Below, one piece after another: positions 7,982 to 17,138 of a DNA stretch of 51,575 nt (positions within the stretch are counted from its first letter, which is position 1; the number at the start of each line of letters is the position of its first letter). The notes under the pieces are model-generated. The model was not told the origin of the DNA. It made no database searches and saw only the letters and a list, made by a program, of their open reading frames with translations. This DNA is from Nonomuraea cavernae (GTDB taxonomy: Bacteria > Actinomycetota > Actinomycetes > Streptosporangiales > Streptosporangiaceae). Both the position numbers and the translations under genes were made by a program. Location: NCBI RefSeq assembly GCF_014646355.1, contig NZ_BMNH01000026.1, positions 33,562-85,136 on the forward strand. The letters are read 5' to 3'.

Positions 7982-9388
7982 CTACCAGACGGGTGGCCGC
8001 CGGTCGCCCCAGAATCCGCCCCTGGCGGCCTCCACCTGCGCCGACAGCGAGATCAGAGTGCCCTCGTCGCCGACCCGCCCGGCCAGCATGACGCCGATCG
8101 GCAGCCCTTCGGCCGTCCAGTGCAGCGGCAGGTTCACCGACGGCTGGCCGGTGACGTTGTAGACGGCCGTGAACGTGGCGAACCTGCTCATGCGCTCGAG
8201 CGTCTCCTCGGCGTCCGCCACGTCCTCGAACCAGCCGACCGGCACGGGCGGCTGGGTGACGGTCGGGGTGAGCACGGCGTCGTAGCCGTCGGTCACCGCG
8301 ACCCCCGCCCGGCAGGCGAGCTGGAGCGCGGCCTGGGCCTGCAGGAACGTCGGGGCGGGAGTGGCGAAGCCGCGCTCGCGCAGCCAGGCGGTGATCGGCC
8401 GCAGCAGGTCCGTCTGGTGGTCGGCGACGGGATGCATGCAGGCGAACGCGCACCACATGGTGATGAAGTGCGGCACCATGTCCGGCCCGTACGGCCGGGC
8501 GATGTCGACGACCTCGTGGCCCAGCGCGGCGAGCGTGTCGCTGGCCTCGTCGTAGGCGGCCAGCACGTCGGGATGGACCTCGGCCCCTGGCACCACGGGG
8601 TCGGCGTAACGGGCGACGCGCAGCCGCCCGGGGTCGCGGCCGACCCGCTCCAGGAAGGTGCCCTCGTGCCGCGGCGCGAGGAACGTGTCGCCGGGACTGT
8701 TGTGGGCCATCACGTCGAGCAGCGCCGCCGCGTCGGCCACCGTGCGCGCGATCGGGCCGTTGGTGGACAGGCCGGCGAGGTCGGGGATGATCGGCGCGAA
8801 GCTGATCCGGCCCCGGGTGGGCTTGATGCCGTACAGACCGCACACCGAGGCGGGGATGCGGATCGAGCCGGCGCCGTCACTCCCCTGGGCGGCGGGGGCG
8901 AGCCCGGCGGCCACGGCGGCCGCCGCTCCGCCGCTCGACCCGCCCGCGGACCGGCTGGTGTCCCAGGGCGAGCGGGCGGGCGGAGACAGGTCGGTCTCGG
9001 TGTAGCACGGCAGCCCGAACTCGGGGGTCGCGGTCTTGCCCAGCATGACGGTGCCGGCCTCGCGCAGCCGCTCCACCACCGTGTCGTCCAGGGGCGCGAC
9101 GAACTCCCGGTAGGTGGCCGACCCGAACATGATCGGCACGTCCTTGACCAGGTTAAGATCCTTGACAGGGATCGGCACTCCGGCGAGCGGTCCGTCTGGC
9201 AGCTCCTTCGCCAGGCGGCGGGCCTGGTCGAGTGCCCTCTCCGCGGTCACGGTCACGTACGCGCCGACGTGCGGGTCGAGGCGCTCGATCCGATCGAGGT
9301 AGTGCTGGGTGAGCTCGACCGGCGAGATCTCCTGGTCACGGATCGCCTGTGCCTGCTCGAGAGCCGAAAGCTCGTGAAGGTCTCGCAC
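7982..9388 (-). CDS. Amidase (amidase signature family)
   Basis: A 468-residue hydrolase of the amidase signature family, cleaving carboxylic amides to acid plus ammonia or amine. The Ser-cisSer-Lys triad regions are visible: PVKD near residue 74 (Lys), the Gly/Ser-rich signature GGSSGGAAAAVAAG, and QGSDGAGSIRIPAS with the nucleophilic Ser region. TRGRISF and the C-terminal SVNLPLHWTAEGLPIGVML segment are also typical. The substrate is unknown: it lacks clear signs of GatA, and no gatB/gatC lie nearby. It is divergent from the NERD gene across 130 bp. Confidence 0.93.
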   Translation of the reverse strand: MRDLHELSALEQAQAIRDQEISPVELTQHYLDRIERLDPHVGAYVTVTAERALDQARRLAKELPDGPLAGVPIPVKDLNLVKDVPIMFGSATYREFVAPLDDTVVERLREAGTVMLGKTATPEFGLPCYTETDLSPPARSPWDTSRSAGGSSGGAAAAVAAGLAPAAQGSDGAGSIRIPASVCGLYGIKPTRGRISFAPIIPDLAGLSTNGPIARTVADAAALLDVMAHNSPGDTFLAPRHEGTFLERVGRDPGRLRVARYADPVVPGAEVHPDVLAAYDEASDTLAALGHEVVDIARPYGPDMVPHFITMWCAFACMHPVADHQTDLLRPITAWLRERGFATPAPTFLQAQAALQLACRAGVAVTDGYDAVLTPTVTQPPVPVGWFEDVADAEETLERMSRFATFTAVYNVTGQPSVNLPLHWTAEGLPIGVMLAGRVGDEGTLISLSAQVEAARGGFWGDRRPPVW

Positions 9389-9518
9389 GCTGCCTCAGCG
9401 TAGGGTCTCCGGCGAGGAACGTAATAGATACCCGGAAAACGGGCGTGGAACACAGTGAGCTGGGCCATAAAACTATGGACAGGGCAAGACTAGGAAACGA
9501 CGAGAACCACGGGCTACG

Positions 9519-10352
9519 GTGATCTACGTGGACTCCGACCACCAGCGAGAAGACGGTCCCAACACCTCACCCATCTGGGTGAGCGACCGCCCCGAAGCGG
9601 ACCAGACCACCGCGCGACCAGCGGCACCCGCCTCGACCTACGCGCCTGTCGAGCGCGCCTCACTGCGCAGCGTGCTCCAGCAACGCCGGTTCCGGCAGGT
9701 GCGCAACCGCGCGCTGCTGGCGCTCGGGGTCAGCCTGGTCGTGGGATTCCTGGCGCTCGACTGGCGTGTGGGTGTGAGCGCGGGCGTGATCGCGGCCATC
9801 CTCGACGCCGTCTACCGCGCACGGTCCAACTCGACCGTGCCGGCCTGGCGTCGCGCCTCCGTCGCCGAGCGCCGTACCGAGGCCCAGCTCCGCAAGCTGG
9901 AACGCAACGGCTACCGCACCCTGCACGCCAGGGCGATCCCCGGCAGCGACGCCCAGATCGACCACCTGGTCGTGGGGCCGACCGGCGTCTACGCGGTCGA
10001 CTCCGAGAAGTGGGACAAGCGGCTGCCGGTCCGTGTGCAGATGGGCAAGAAGCTCTTCCACGGTCCCTTCGACATGAAACCCCGCCTCACCGAGGCGAAG
10101 TGGGAGGCGACCCAGGCCAGCGAGCTGATCAGCAAGTCGTACGGGCGGGAGATCTCGGTCGTGCCGTCGCTGGCCATCTACGGGCCCCCGGTGCCGTGGA
10201 AGATCATGACGATCCGCGGCGTCGACGTCTACGAGGGCGCCCGCGCCCGCAAGTGGATCACCAAGCGCGAGCGGGCCCTCACCGAGGCCGAGATCGAGCG
10301 GCTCCACGAGATCGCGGCTCAGGTGCTGCCCGCGCGATACGGCGAGGGTTGA
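9519..10352 (+). CDS. Membrane protein with NERD (nuclease-related) domain
   Basis: A 277-residue protein. The N-terminal 50 residues are hydrophilic, then come two adjacent hydrophobic helices (about 65-100, LLALGVSLVVGFLALDW and VGVSAGVIAAILDAV), then a NERD domain beginning near residue 118: EAQLRKLERNGYRTLHARAI, GSDAQIDHLVVGPTGVYAVDSEKWD. The acidic and lysine positions of the PD-(D/E)XK-like core (Asp in QIDH, Glu-Lys in SEKW) are kept. NERD proteins may act as nucleases or signalling adaptors; the role here is unknown. GTG at 9519 or the in-frame GTG at 9528 could be the start; no strong RBS decides it. Confidence 0.82.
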   Translation: MIYVDSDHQREDGPNTSPIWVSDRPEADQTTARPAAPASTYAPVERASLRSVLQQRRFRQVRNRALLALGVSLVVGFLALDWRVGVSAGVIAAILDAVYRARSNSTVPAWRRASVAERRTEAQLRKLERNGYRTLHARAIPGSDAQIDHLVVGPTGVYAVDSEKWDKRLPVRVQMGKKLFHGPFDMKPRLTEAKWEATQASELISKSYGREISVVPSLAIYGPPVPWKIMTIRGVDVYEGARARKWITKRERALTEAEIERLHEIAAQVLPARYGEG

Positions 10353-10359
10353 GCCGACC

Positions 10360-10380
10360 GCCCGGCCCGCGCGGCCGGGC
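10360..10380. terminator. Hairpin after the NERD gene
   Basis: Perfect eight-base arms GCCCGGCC and GGCCGGGC around CGCGC, seven bases after the NERD gene stop. No T tract follows. A likely transcript end between this gene and ilvD. The remaining bases up to 10625 hold no gene I can support. Confidence 0.5.
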
Positions 10381-10625
10381 ACGTCCTGAGGTCGCCCACC
10401 CACCCTGAGGTCGTCCAGTCTTCCGGCGGGCTTCCGCGCCAAGCGGGAGCCCGTTCTGGCGTTCGCCCATGTTCTCGCGCGCGTCCTTTTCTCCGGCTCG
10501 GGTCCATCCTCCGGCCCGCGTCCATGGAGCCGGCCCGGGCGCCATGTCCACGCCGTGGACGGGCGTCTCAGCACCCGGGCGGTGGCCGTACCATGGGAAG
10601 ACTCGCTAGCGATGGGAGAAGCTCA

Positions 10626-12464
10626 ATGCCCGCCCTCAGGTCACGTACGGTCACCCACGGCAGGAACATGGTCGGCGCCCGGGCCCTGCTCCGGGCGACC
10701 GGCGTAGCGGGGAGCGACTTCGGCAAGCCCATCATCGCGGTGGCCAACAGCTTCACCCAGTTCGTCCCCGGCCACGTGCACCTGCGCGAGGTCGGCGACG
10801 TGGTGGCGAAGGCGATCCGAGAGGCGGGGGCGATCCCGCGCGAGTTCAACACGATCGCCGTCGACGACGGCATCGCGATGGGCCACGGCGGCATGCTCTA
10901 CTCACTGCCGTCGCGCGAGCTGATCGCCGACGCCGTCGAGTACATGGTCAACGCCCACTGCGCCGACGCGCTGATCTGCGTGTCCAACTGCGACAAGATC
11001 ACGCCTGGCATGCTGCTGGCCGCGTTCCGGCTGAACATCCCCACGATCTTCGTCTCCGGCGGGCCGATGGAGGCCGGCAAGACCCCGGGCCGCAAGCTCG
11101 ACCTGATCGACCCGATGATCGCCGCGGCGGACGAGTCGGTGTCCGACGCCGACCTGCTGGAGATGGAGGAGAACGCCTGCCCGACCTGCGGGTCGTGCTC
11201 CGGCATGTTCACCGCCAACTCCATGAACTGCCTGGCCGAGGCGATCGGCCTGGCGCTGCCCGGCAACGGCACGATCCTGGCCACCCACAAGCGGCGCGAG
11301 CGGCTCTTCCAGGACGCCGGCCGCCAGGTGGTCGAGATCGCCCGGCGCTACTACGAGGACGACGACGAGTCGGTGCTGCCGCGCTCGATCGCCACCCACG
11401 AGGCGTTCGAGAACGCGATGGCGCTCGACGTGGCGATGGGCGGGTCCACCAACACGATCCTGCACATCCTGGCCGCGGCGCGCGAGGCGGGCGTCGACTT
11501 CGGGCTCAAGGAGATCAACGAGATCTCGCTGCGGGTGCCGTGCCTGTGCAAGGTGGCGCCCGCGACGAACAAGTACCACGTCGAGGACGTCCACCGGGCG
11601 GGCGGCATCCCCGCCATCCTGGGCGAGCTCGACCGGGCCGGGCTGCTCCACCGCGACGTGCCGACGGTCAACGGCGGCACGCTCGGCTCCCTGCTCGCCG
11701 AGTGGGACCCGTGCTCGCCCACCGTGCGGCCGGAGGCCGTCGAGTTGTGGCACGCGGCCCCGGGCAACGTCCGCACCGTGAAGCCCTACTCCCAGGACAA
11801 CCGCTGGGACGACCTCGACCTCGACCGCGCCGAGGGCTGCGTCCGCGACCGCGAGCACGCCTACACGTCCGACGGCGGCCTCGCGGTCCTGTACGGCAAC
11901 ATCGCCCGCGACGGCGCCGTGGTCAAGACGGCCGGCGTGGACGAGTCGATCTGGAAGTTCAGCGGGCCGGCGGTGGTGTTCGAGTCGCAGGAGCAGGCGG
12001 TCGAGGGCATCCTCGGCGACCGCGTGCGCGAGGGCGACGTCGTGGTCATCCGTTACGAGGGGCCCAAGGGCGGGCCGGGCATGCAGGAGATGCTCTACCC
12101 GACCTCGTTCCTCAAGGGCAGAGGTCTCGGCAAGGCGTGCGCGCTGGTCACCGACGGGCGCTTCTCGGGCGGCACGTCCGGGCTGTCGATCGGCCACGCC
12201 TCTCCTGAGGCCGCCGAGGGCGGGATGATCGCGCTGGTCGAGGACGGCGACATCATCGACATCGACATCCCGTCGCGGACCCTTGAGCTGCGGGTGCCCG
12301 AGCCGGAGCTGGCCGCGCGCCGCGAGCGGCTGCTGGCCGACCTCGGCGGCTACCGTCCGCGTGACCGTCACCGGCCGGTGAGCGTGGCCCTGCAGGCCTA
12401 CGCGGCCATGACCACGTCCGCCTCCACGGGCGCCTCACGCGATCTGACGCAGCTCTCCCGCTGA
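10626..12464 (+). CDS. ilvD: Dihydroxy-acid dehydratase
   Basis: Catalyses dehydration of 2,3-dihydroxy-3-methyl-acids to 2-oxo acids, the third shared step of valine, isoleucine and leucine synthesis. The 612-residue protein starts MPALRSRTVTHGRNMVGARA like E. coli IlvD. Cluster cysteines are Cys122 in NCDKITPGM and the CPTCGSCSGMFTANSMNC segment (185-202), the pattern of the [4Fe-4S] E. coli type; LATHKRRE and the C-terminal TDGRFSGGTSGLSIGHASPEAA segment complete it. The ATG at 10626 is preferred over upstream in-frame GTG/ATG codons because GGGAGAAG precedes it and the homologue N-terminus fits. It stands alone, followed by a strong hairpin. Confidence 0.98.
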   Translation: MPALRSRTVTHGRNMVGARALLRATGVAGSDFGKPIIAVANSFTQFVPGHVHLREVGDVVAKAIREAGAIPREFNTIAVDDGIAMGHGGMLYSLPSRELIADAVEYMVNAHCADALICVSNCDKITPGMLLAAFRLNIPTIFVSGGPMEAGKTPGRKLDLIDPMIAAADESVSDADLLEMEENACPTCGSCSGMFTANSMNCLAEAIGLALPGNGTILATHKRRERLFQDAGRQVVEIARRYYEDDDESVLPRSIATHEAFENAMALDVAMGGSTNTILHILAAAREAGVDFGLKEINEISLRVPCLCKVAPATNKYHVEDVHRAGGIPAILGELDRAGLLHRDVPTVNGGTLGSLLAEWDPCSPTVRPEAVELWHAAPGNVRTVKPYSQDNRWDDLDLDRAEGCVRDREHAYTSDGGLAVLYGNIARDGAVVKTAGVDESIWKFSGPAVVFESQEQAVEGILGDRVREGDVVVIRYEGPKGGPGMQEMLYPTSFLKGRGLGKACALVTDGRFSGGTSGLSIGHASPEAAEGGMIALVEDGDIIDIDIPSRTLELRVPEPELAARRERLLADLGGYRPRDRHRPVSVALQAYAAMTTSASTGASRDLTQLSR

Positions 12465-12502
12465 CCGTCGGGCCCGCCGACCCGGCCCTCTCCGCCCTCG
12501 CC

Positions 12503-12533
12503 GCCCTCGCCGTCCGACCTGTACGGCGAGGGC
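12503..12533. terminator. Perfect 11-bp hairpin after ilvD
   Basis: Arms GCCCTCGCCGT (12503-12513) and ACGGCGAGGGC (12523-12533) with a nine-base loop, 38 bp after the ilvD stop. The following AGGGTTACCTTGCTT has only short T runs. Probable transcription end of ilvD. Confidence 0.6.
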
Positions 12534-12585
12534 AGGGTTACCTTGCTTGCCGTACACGTTTTCGAAAAATGTCAGTGCCCATCTC

Positions 12586-12598
12586 TATTGTGTGGGTA
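12586..12598 (+). promoter_or_regulatory. Possible -10 (TATTGT) for the WYL gene
   Basis: TATTGT at 12586-12591 lies six bases before the ATG at 12598, which has no ribosome-binding site, consistent with a leaderless transcript. The ten-base palindrome TTTTCGAAAA lies about 20 bases upstream and could be an operator. Inference only. Confidence 0.3.
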
Positions 12599-13104
12599 TG
12601 GCTACAGTCGTGAAGCCCACCACCCGCCCGCTGACGACCGCCGAGATCGCCGCCCTCGCCCTCTCCCTGGCCCATCTGGGATCGGGCCCCCAGGCTGTCA
12701 CCGCCCGGCGCGGCCTGCAGCACGTGTTCGAGCATCTGGACCTCGACGACGACGTCATCGCCACCACCCTCGCGACGCTCACCGAGCCGCTGCCCGTGGA
12801 GATCGCCGCCCGGGCCAGGCTCATCGCCGACGCCATCACCAGCAGACTCATGATCCGTCTCCACTACCGCGACGCCTCCGGACACGTCACCAGCCGTGAC
12901 GTGGAGCCGGTGACCTGTCTGGTCCACCGCGAATACTGGTATCTGGTGGGGGTGTGCCGGATGCGCCGGGGCATCCGGGCGTTCAGGTTCGACCGGATCA
13001 TCGCGGTGGAGCCCACGCTGTCTCCCTCCAGGCCCCACCTGGCCGACCGCTTCCTGCCGTTCCAGCGGCGCAAGCGCCCCAAGGCCCTCCAGCGCGCCAT
13101 CTGA
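12598..13104 (+). CDS. WYL domain-containing protein
   Basis: A 168-residue protein carrying a WYL domain in its C-terminal half: a beta-strand-rich core with EPVTCLVHREYWYLVGVCRMRRGIRAFRFDRI, where the W-Y-L triplet is explicit. WYL domains are ligand or nucleic-acid sensors found in transcription factors. The usual N-terminal winged helix is absent or reduced to a helical region (residues 8-75), so this is a short stand-alone form. The ATG at 12598 gives MATVVKPTTRPLTT; a longer frame exists upstream but has poor codon bias. It converges on the zinc-ribbon gene with a strong hairpin between them. Confidence 0.82.
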   Translation: MATVVKPTTRPLTTAEIAALALSLAHLGSGPQAVTARRGLQHVFEHLDLDDDVIATTLATLTEPLPVEIAARARLIADAITSRLMIRLHYRDASGHVTSRDVEPVTCLVHREYWYLVGVCRMRRGIRAFRFDRIIAVEPTLSPSRPHLADRFLPFQRRKRPKALQRAI

Positions 13105-13130
13105 GCCCACCCTGGGGACACACGCGTCGC

Positions 13131-13170
13131 GCCCTGCTCGGCGGTGAAGGGCGTCACCGCCGAGCAGGGC
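13131..13170. terminator. Perfect 17-bp bidirectional hairpin
   Basis: Arms GCCCTGCTCGGCGGTGA (13131-13147) and its exact complement (13154-13170) around a six-base loop AGGGCG. It sits between the convergent WYL and zinc-ribbon genes, so it probably ends transcription from both sides. Confidence 0.75.
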
Positions 13171-13183
13171 CAGAAACACCGGG

Positions 13184-13393
13184 TCAGGAGCAGCATCCGC
13201 CGCCGCAGCAGCCGCCCCCGCCTCCAGCGGGCCGGGGTGCGGCGGCACCGCCGGTCATGGCGACCGTCGAGAGGAGCTTGACCGTGTCGTCGTGGCCCTC
13301 CGGGCAGGAGGCCGGGTCGTCGGACGCCGACATGGGACGGGACACTTCGAACGTGGAGCCGCAGGCGCGGCAGCGGAAGTCGTAACGCGGCAT
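13184..13393 (-). CDS. FmdB-type zinc ribbon protein with Cys-Gly tail
   Basis: A 69-residue protein starting MPRYDFRCRACGSTFEVSRPM. The first pair CRAC and the later SCPEGHDD form the zinc-ribbon layout of the FmdB/CxxC_CxxC_SSSS family, whose function is unsettled. Cys in the second half is reduced to one classical ligand plus His, and the C-terminus is a striking GGGGGCCGGGCCS run with four cysteines, a tail common in actinobacterial members. The ATG at 13393 is preferred to a GTG two codons upstream. A metal-binding or regulatory role is inferred. Confidence 0.8.
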   Translation of the reverse strand: MPRYDFRCRACGSTFEVSRPMSASDDPASCPEGHDDTVKLLSTVAMTGGAAAPRPAGGGGGCCGGGCCS

Positions 13394-13407
13394 GGGCACA
13401 GATTACG

Positions 13408-14208
13408 TCAGAGCGGGAACGTCGCCTGCGCGTAGTCGGCGACCGGCCGGTATCCGATCGACCGGTAGACGGCGTTGCTCGTCGGATTGGCCAGATCGGT
13501 GAAGAGCACCACCTCGTCGCACCGCTCGTCCAGCGCCGTCCGGCTCGCGAAGGCGGTCACCGCGGCGCCGTAGCCTCGCCTGCGGCTCGACGGCGGGGTG
13601 TAGACGGGCCCGATGCGGCAGACCCCGCCCGCCTGCGGCGACACCGCCGCCAGCGACACCGGCGCGTCGTCGTCCCACAGGAAGAGCTCCCCCGCGGCCA
13701 TTCGCCGCTGGACCCTCGCGACCGTGTCGGCGCCGCCGGTCAGCCGCACCTCGGTCTCGAACGCCTGCATCCAGCTCACCAGCAGCGGGAAGTCGGCCGC
13801 CGTCGCCGGCCGGCCCCGGCCCGGCACGTCGGGCGGGGTCAGCGTCTCCAGACGGTAGAGGCGTTCGGCGCGGACGTCGCCGGTGCGGCCGAGCGCCTCG
13901 GTGACCGCGTCGACGAGATCGACCGGCCCGACGACCTCGGGGATCGCGCCGTCCAGCGCCGACACCAGCGGCCCGATCGCCTCGACCGGCATGCGGGCGA
14001 GCCCGACCGGGTGCGGCGGAGTGCGGAAAGCGGCGCCCCGGACCTCGCCCTCGGCGGTCCACCAGCCGAAGCAGGCCCCCTCGGCCGGCATGCCCGCCCG
14101 CACATTGGCCAGGACGGTGAGCGGCACCGTGTTGCGCACCGGGTCGGCCAGCAGGAACGGCTCGGCGGCTCGGGCATAGGCCTCGACGTCAGCGGTGAAG
14201 CTCCACAT
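13408..14208 (-). CDS. GNAT family N-acetyltransferase
   Basis: A 266-residue acetyl-CoA-dependent acyltransferase of unknown substrate. The N-terminal half is a variable domain; the C-terminal GNAT half has the beta4/alpha3 pyrophosphate-binding motif as RRRGYGAAVTAFASRTAL, then VVLFTDLANPTSNAVYRSIGYRPV, which is the typical motif B ending. The ATG at 14208 (MWSFTADVEAYAR) is preferred over an upstream start because AGGA lies eight bases before it. The zinc-ribbon gene begins 14 bp downstream on the same strand, so a short operon is possible. Confidence 0.87.
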   Translation of the reverse strand: MWSFTADVEAYARAAEPFLLADPVRNTVPLTVLANVRAGMPAEGACFGWWTAEGEVRGAAFRTPPHPVGLARMPVEAIGPLVSALDGAIPEVVGPVDLVDAVTEALGRTGDVRAERLYRLETLTPPDVPGRGRPATAADFPLLVSWMQAFETEVRLTGGADTVARVQRRMAAGELFLWDDDAPVSLAAVSPQAGGVCRIGPVYTPPSSRRRGYGAAVTAFASRTALDERCDEVVLFTDLANPTSNAVYRSIGYRPVADYAQATFPL

Positions 14209-14252
14209 GCGTGGATCCTGCCAGCCGGCGGCTCGCGGCGGCAAACGTCATC

Positions 14253-14280
14253 GGGCCCGGATCCGGCCGGATCCGGGCCC
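14253..14280. terminator. 28-bp perfect palindrome after the HNH gene
   Basis: Two exact 14-base arms, GGGCCCGGATCCGG and its complement, with no spacer, placed five bases after the HNH stop on the minus strand and 45 bp before the GNAT start. A transcript end is the likeliest role; a perfect spacerless dyad could also be a protein-binding site. Confidence 0.5.
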
Positions 14281-14285
14281 GGAGG

Positions 14286-14792
14286 TCAGGCCGCCGCTTC
14301 GAGGTAGGGCGCCCATTGCGGGTCACCGATGAGTGAGGCACCGATCAGCCGCCAATGAGCGCCCCGTGGCACCGCCGGGGCGACGCGCAGCGTCCACCCC
14401 AGCTCCTCCAGGAACTTGTCGGCCTTGCGGTGGTTGCAGGTCGTGCACGAGGCCACGCAGTTCTCCCACGTGTGGGGACCGCCACGGGACCGGGGCACGA
14501 CGTGGTCGATGGTCTCGGCCCGCTGGCCGCAGTAGGCGCAGCGGTAGTCGTCGCGCCGCATGAGCGCCGCCCTCGTCAGCGGGATGCGCGAGCGGTAGGG
14601 GATGCGGACGTATCTGCGCAGCCGGATCACCGAGGGGACGTCGAGCGTGCGGCTGGCCGAGCGCAGGACCGCGCCCCGGCCGTCACGGTGCACGACGTCG
14701 GCCTTCTCCCGCAGCACGAGCACGATCGCGCGGTGCAGCGAAAGCGTGGTGAGTGGCTCATAGGTGGCGTTGAGCAGCAGGACTTGGCGCAT
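14286..14792 (-). CDS. HNH endonuclease family protein (Rv2469c-like)
   Basis: A 168-residue protein starting MRQVLLLNATYEPLTTLSLHRA. The HNH core is clear: CAYCGQRAETIDHVVPRSRGGPHTWENCVASCTTCNHRKAD, containing two CxxC zinc pairs, the catalytic His of IDHVVPRS, the Asn of WEN and the His of NHRK. This belongs to the conserved actinobacterial group whose biological role is unknown (not obviously phage or restriction related). ATG at 14792 has GGAAGAGG seven bases upstream; an ATG directly before it at 14795 is an alternative. The homologue is also near DUF5130 in mycobacteria. Confidence 0.9.
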   Translation of the reverse strand: MRQVLLLNATYEPLTTLSLHRAIVLVLREKADVVHRDGRGAVLRSASRTLDVPSVIRLRRYVRIPYRSRIPLTRAALMRRDDYRCAYCGQRAETIDHVVPRSRGGPHTWENCVASCTTCNHRKADKFLEELGWTLRVAPAVPRGAHWRLIGASLIGDPQWAPYLEAAA

Positions 14793-15075
14793 CATCGTGC
14801 CTCTTCCCGCTGCGGGCGTATCAAGGGGGACATGCCGCGGCATGTCCCGGCTGTCGGCCCCTCCTGGGGCATGGACGCTTCCGTCACGTGGACCTCCGCC
14901 GGACGGTCCAGCGGATCGACACCACGGCACCGTCCTTCTCACCAAGTCTGGCGTTTCGAGCGTGGTCCCCGCCACCCCATAACCTCCAGCCGGAATGACC
15001 AGAGGGACGCACGATACGTTTTATGCCCGTATCACCCAGGCTTTACGCGTCCCCGCTGCCAGTAGGGTTCGGGAC

Positions 15076-17130
15076 ATGACCCGTGAGCCTTACCCAACCG
15101 CACGCCGCGAGGAAACCGTCGAGCTCCTGCACGAGACCCCCGTGCCGGACCCGTACCGGTGGCTGGAGGATCCCGACAGTCCCGAGACGAAGGGCTGGCT
15201 GCTCGCGCAGGCCGATCTCTTCCGGCGGGAGTCCGGGCGACAGCGCTTCAAGGAGCGCATCGGCGAGCTGCTCAGGTCGGGCTCGGTGGGCACGCCGGTC
15301 TGGCGCGGCGACCGTCACTTCTTCAGCCGCCGCACTCCGGACCAGGAGCACGCGGTCTACTACGTCGTCGACCCCGACGGCACCGAGCGGGCGCTGATCG
15401 ACCCGATGGCGATCGACCCGTCGGGCCTGACCACGCTCGACGCGGTGCAGCCCGACAAGGAGGGGCGCCTGCTCGCCTACCAGCTCTCGGTGGGGGGTGA
15501 CGAGGAGTCGGTCCTCTACCTCCTGGACGTGGCCACGGGGGTCCGGATCGAGGGTCCGATCGACCGCTGCCGCTACTCCCCCATCGCCTGGCTGCCCGGC
15601 GGCGGGGCGTTCTACTACGTGCGACGGCTCCCGCGCACCGAGGTGCCCGAGAACGAGGCGCAGTTCCACCGCCGCGTCTACCTGCACCGGGTCGGCACGT
15701 CCACCGAGGACGACGTGATGATCTTCGGCGAGGGCCTGAAGATGACCAACTACTACGGCGTCTCGGTGTCGCGTGACGGCCGCTGGCTGCAGATCTCCGC
15801 CAGCGAGGGCACCGCCCCGCGCAACGACCTGTGGGTGGCCGACCTGGAGGCGTCGCCGGCCGACCGGCCCGAGCTGCGGGTCGTGCAGGAGGGCGTCGAC
15901 GCCCAGACCGGCCTGGTGTTCGGCCGCGACGGCAGGCTCTACGTGCATACCGACCGTGACGCGTCGCGGGCCCGGGTCTGCGTCACCGACCCGGCGACGC
16001 CCGGCGCCGACGCCTGGCGTGACCTGATCCCCGAGGACCCCGAGGCGGTGCTGTCCGACTTCGCCATCCTCGACGACCTGGAGCGGCCGGTCATGCTGGT
16101 CGGCTGGACCCGCCACGCCATCAGCGAGATCACCGTCCACGATCTGGAGACGGGCGAGCGGCTCGGCGAGGTCCCCACGCCCGGCCTGGGCACCATCGGC
16201 GGCATCTCCGAGCGGCCCGAGGGCGGTCACGAGGCGTGGTTCGGCTACACCGACAACGTCACGCCGCCGACGATCCAGCGCTACGACGCCAGGACGGGCG
16301 AGACCACGCTCTGGGCCGCCTCACCGGGCGCCGTCGACGTGCCGCCGGTGCGCACCTCCCAGGTCGTCTACCGGTCCAAGGACGGCACGCCGGTGCGCAT
16401 GCTGGTGATCGCGCCCGTCGACGCCGAGGGGCCGCGACCGACCATCCTGTACGGCTACGGCGGTTTCGGCCTGTCGATGACCCCCGGCTACTCCGCGTCG
16501 ATCCTGGCCTGGGTCGAGGCGGGTGGCGTCTACGCGATCGCCAACCTGCGCGGCGGCGGCGAGGAGGGCGAGGACTGGCACCGGGCGGGCATGCTGGCGC
16601 ACAAGCAGAACGTGTTCGACGACTTCCACGCCGCGGCCGAGCACCTCATCGAGACCGGCGTCACCACGTCCGCCCAGCTGGGCATCTCCGGCGGCTCCAA
16701 CGGCGGCCTGCTGGTGGGCGCCGCTCTGACGCAGCGCCCGGAGCTCTACGCCGCCGTCGCGTGCTCCGCGCCGCTGCTCGACATGATCAGGTTCGAGCTG
16801 TTCGGCCTGGGCGCCACCTGGAACGTCGAGTACGGCTCCGCCGCCGACCCCGAGCAGTTCGGCTGGCTGCGGGCCTACTCCCCCTACCACCACGTCCGCG
16901 AGGGGGTCGCCTACCCGGCGACGCTCTTCACCGTCTTCCAGTCCGACACCCGCGTGCATCCGTCGCACGCGTGGAAGATGTGCGCGGCGCTGCAGCACGC
17001 CTCCACGTCCGACCGGCCGATCCTGCTGCGCAACGAGACGGAGGTGGGCCACGGCGCCCGCTCGGTGAGCCGCACGGTCGACCTGTCGGCCGACACCCTC
17101 ACCTTCCTGGCCAGGCACACCGGCCTATAG
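15076..17130 (+). CDS. Prolyl oligopeptidase family serine peptidase (S9)
   Basis: A 684-residue cytosolic peptidase with the prolyl-oligopeptidase architecture: an N-terminal beta-propeller (about 70-400) and a C-terminal alpha/beta-hydrolase domain. The nucleophile is Ser541 in SGGSNGGLL, the acid is probably Asp624 in QSDTRVHP, and the base is His659 in VGHGARS. LYGYGGFG and NLRGGGEEGEDWHRAG are S9A hallmarks. No signal peptide is present. The ATG at 15076 (MTREPYPTARREETVE) fits homologues; the upstream in-frame extension has poor codon bias. The AraC gene begins eight bases after its stop. Confidence 0.94.
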   Translation: MTREPYPTARREETVELLHETPVPDPYRWLEDPDSPETKGWLLAQADLFRRESGRQRFKERIGELLRSGSVGTPVWRGDRHFFSRRTPDQEHAVYYVVDPDGTERALIDPMAIDPSGLTTLDAVQPDKEGRLLAYQLSVGGDEESVLYLLDVATGVRIEGPIDRCRYSPIAWLPGGGAFYYVRRLPRTEVPENEAQFHRRVYLHRVGTSTEDDVMIFGEGLKMTNYYGVSVSRDGRWLQISASEGTAPRNDLWVADLEASPADRPELRVVQEGVDAQTGLVFGRDGRLYVHTDRDASRARVCVTDPATPGADAWRDLIPEDPEAVLSDFAILDDLERPVMLVGWTRHAISEITVHDLETGERLGEVPTPGLGTIGGISERPEGGHEAWFGYTDNVTPPTIQRYDARTGETTLWAASPGAVDVPPVRTSQVVYRSKDGTPVRMLVIAPVDAEGPRPTILYGYGGFGLSMTPGYSASILAWVEAGGVYAIANLRGGGEEGEDWHRAGMLAHKQNVFDDFHAAAEHLIETGVTTSAQLGISGGSNGGLLVGAALTQRPELYAAVACSAPLLDMIRFELFGLGATWNVEYGSAADPEQFGWLRAYSPYHHVREGVAYPATLFTVFQSDTRVHPSHAWKMCAALQHASTSDRPILLRNETEVGHGARSVSRTVDLSADTLTFLARHTGL

Positions 17131-17138
17131 TCCAAGGC

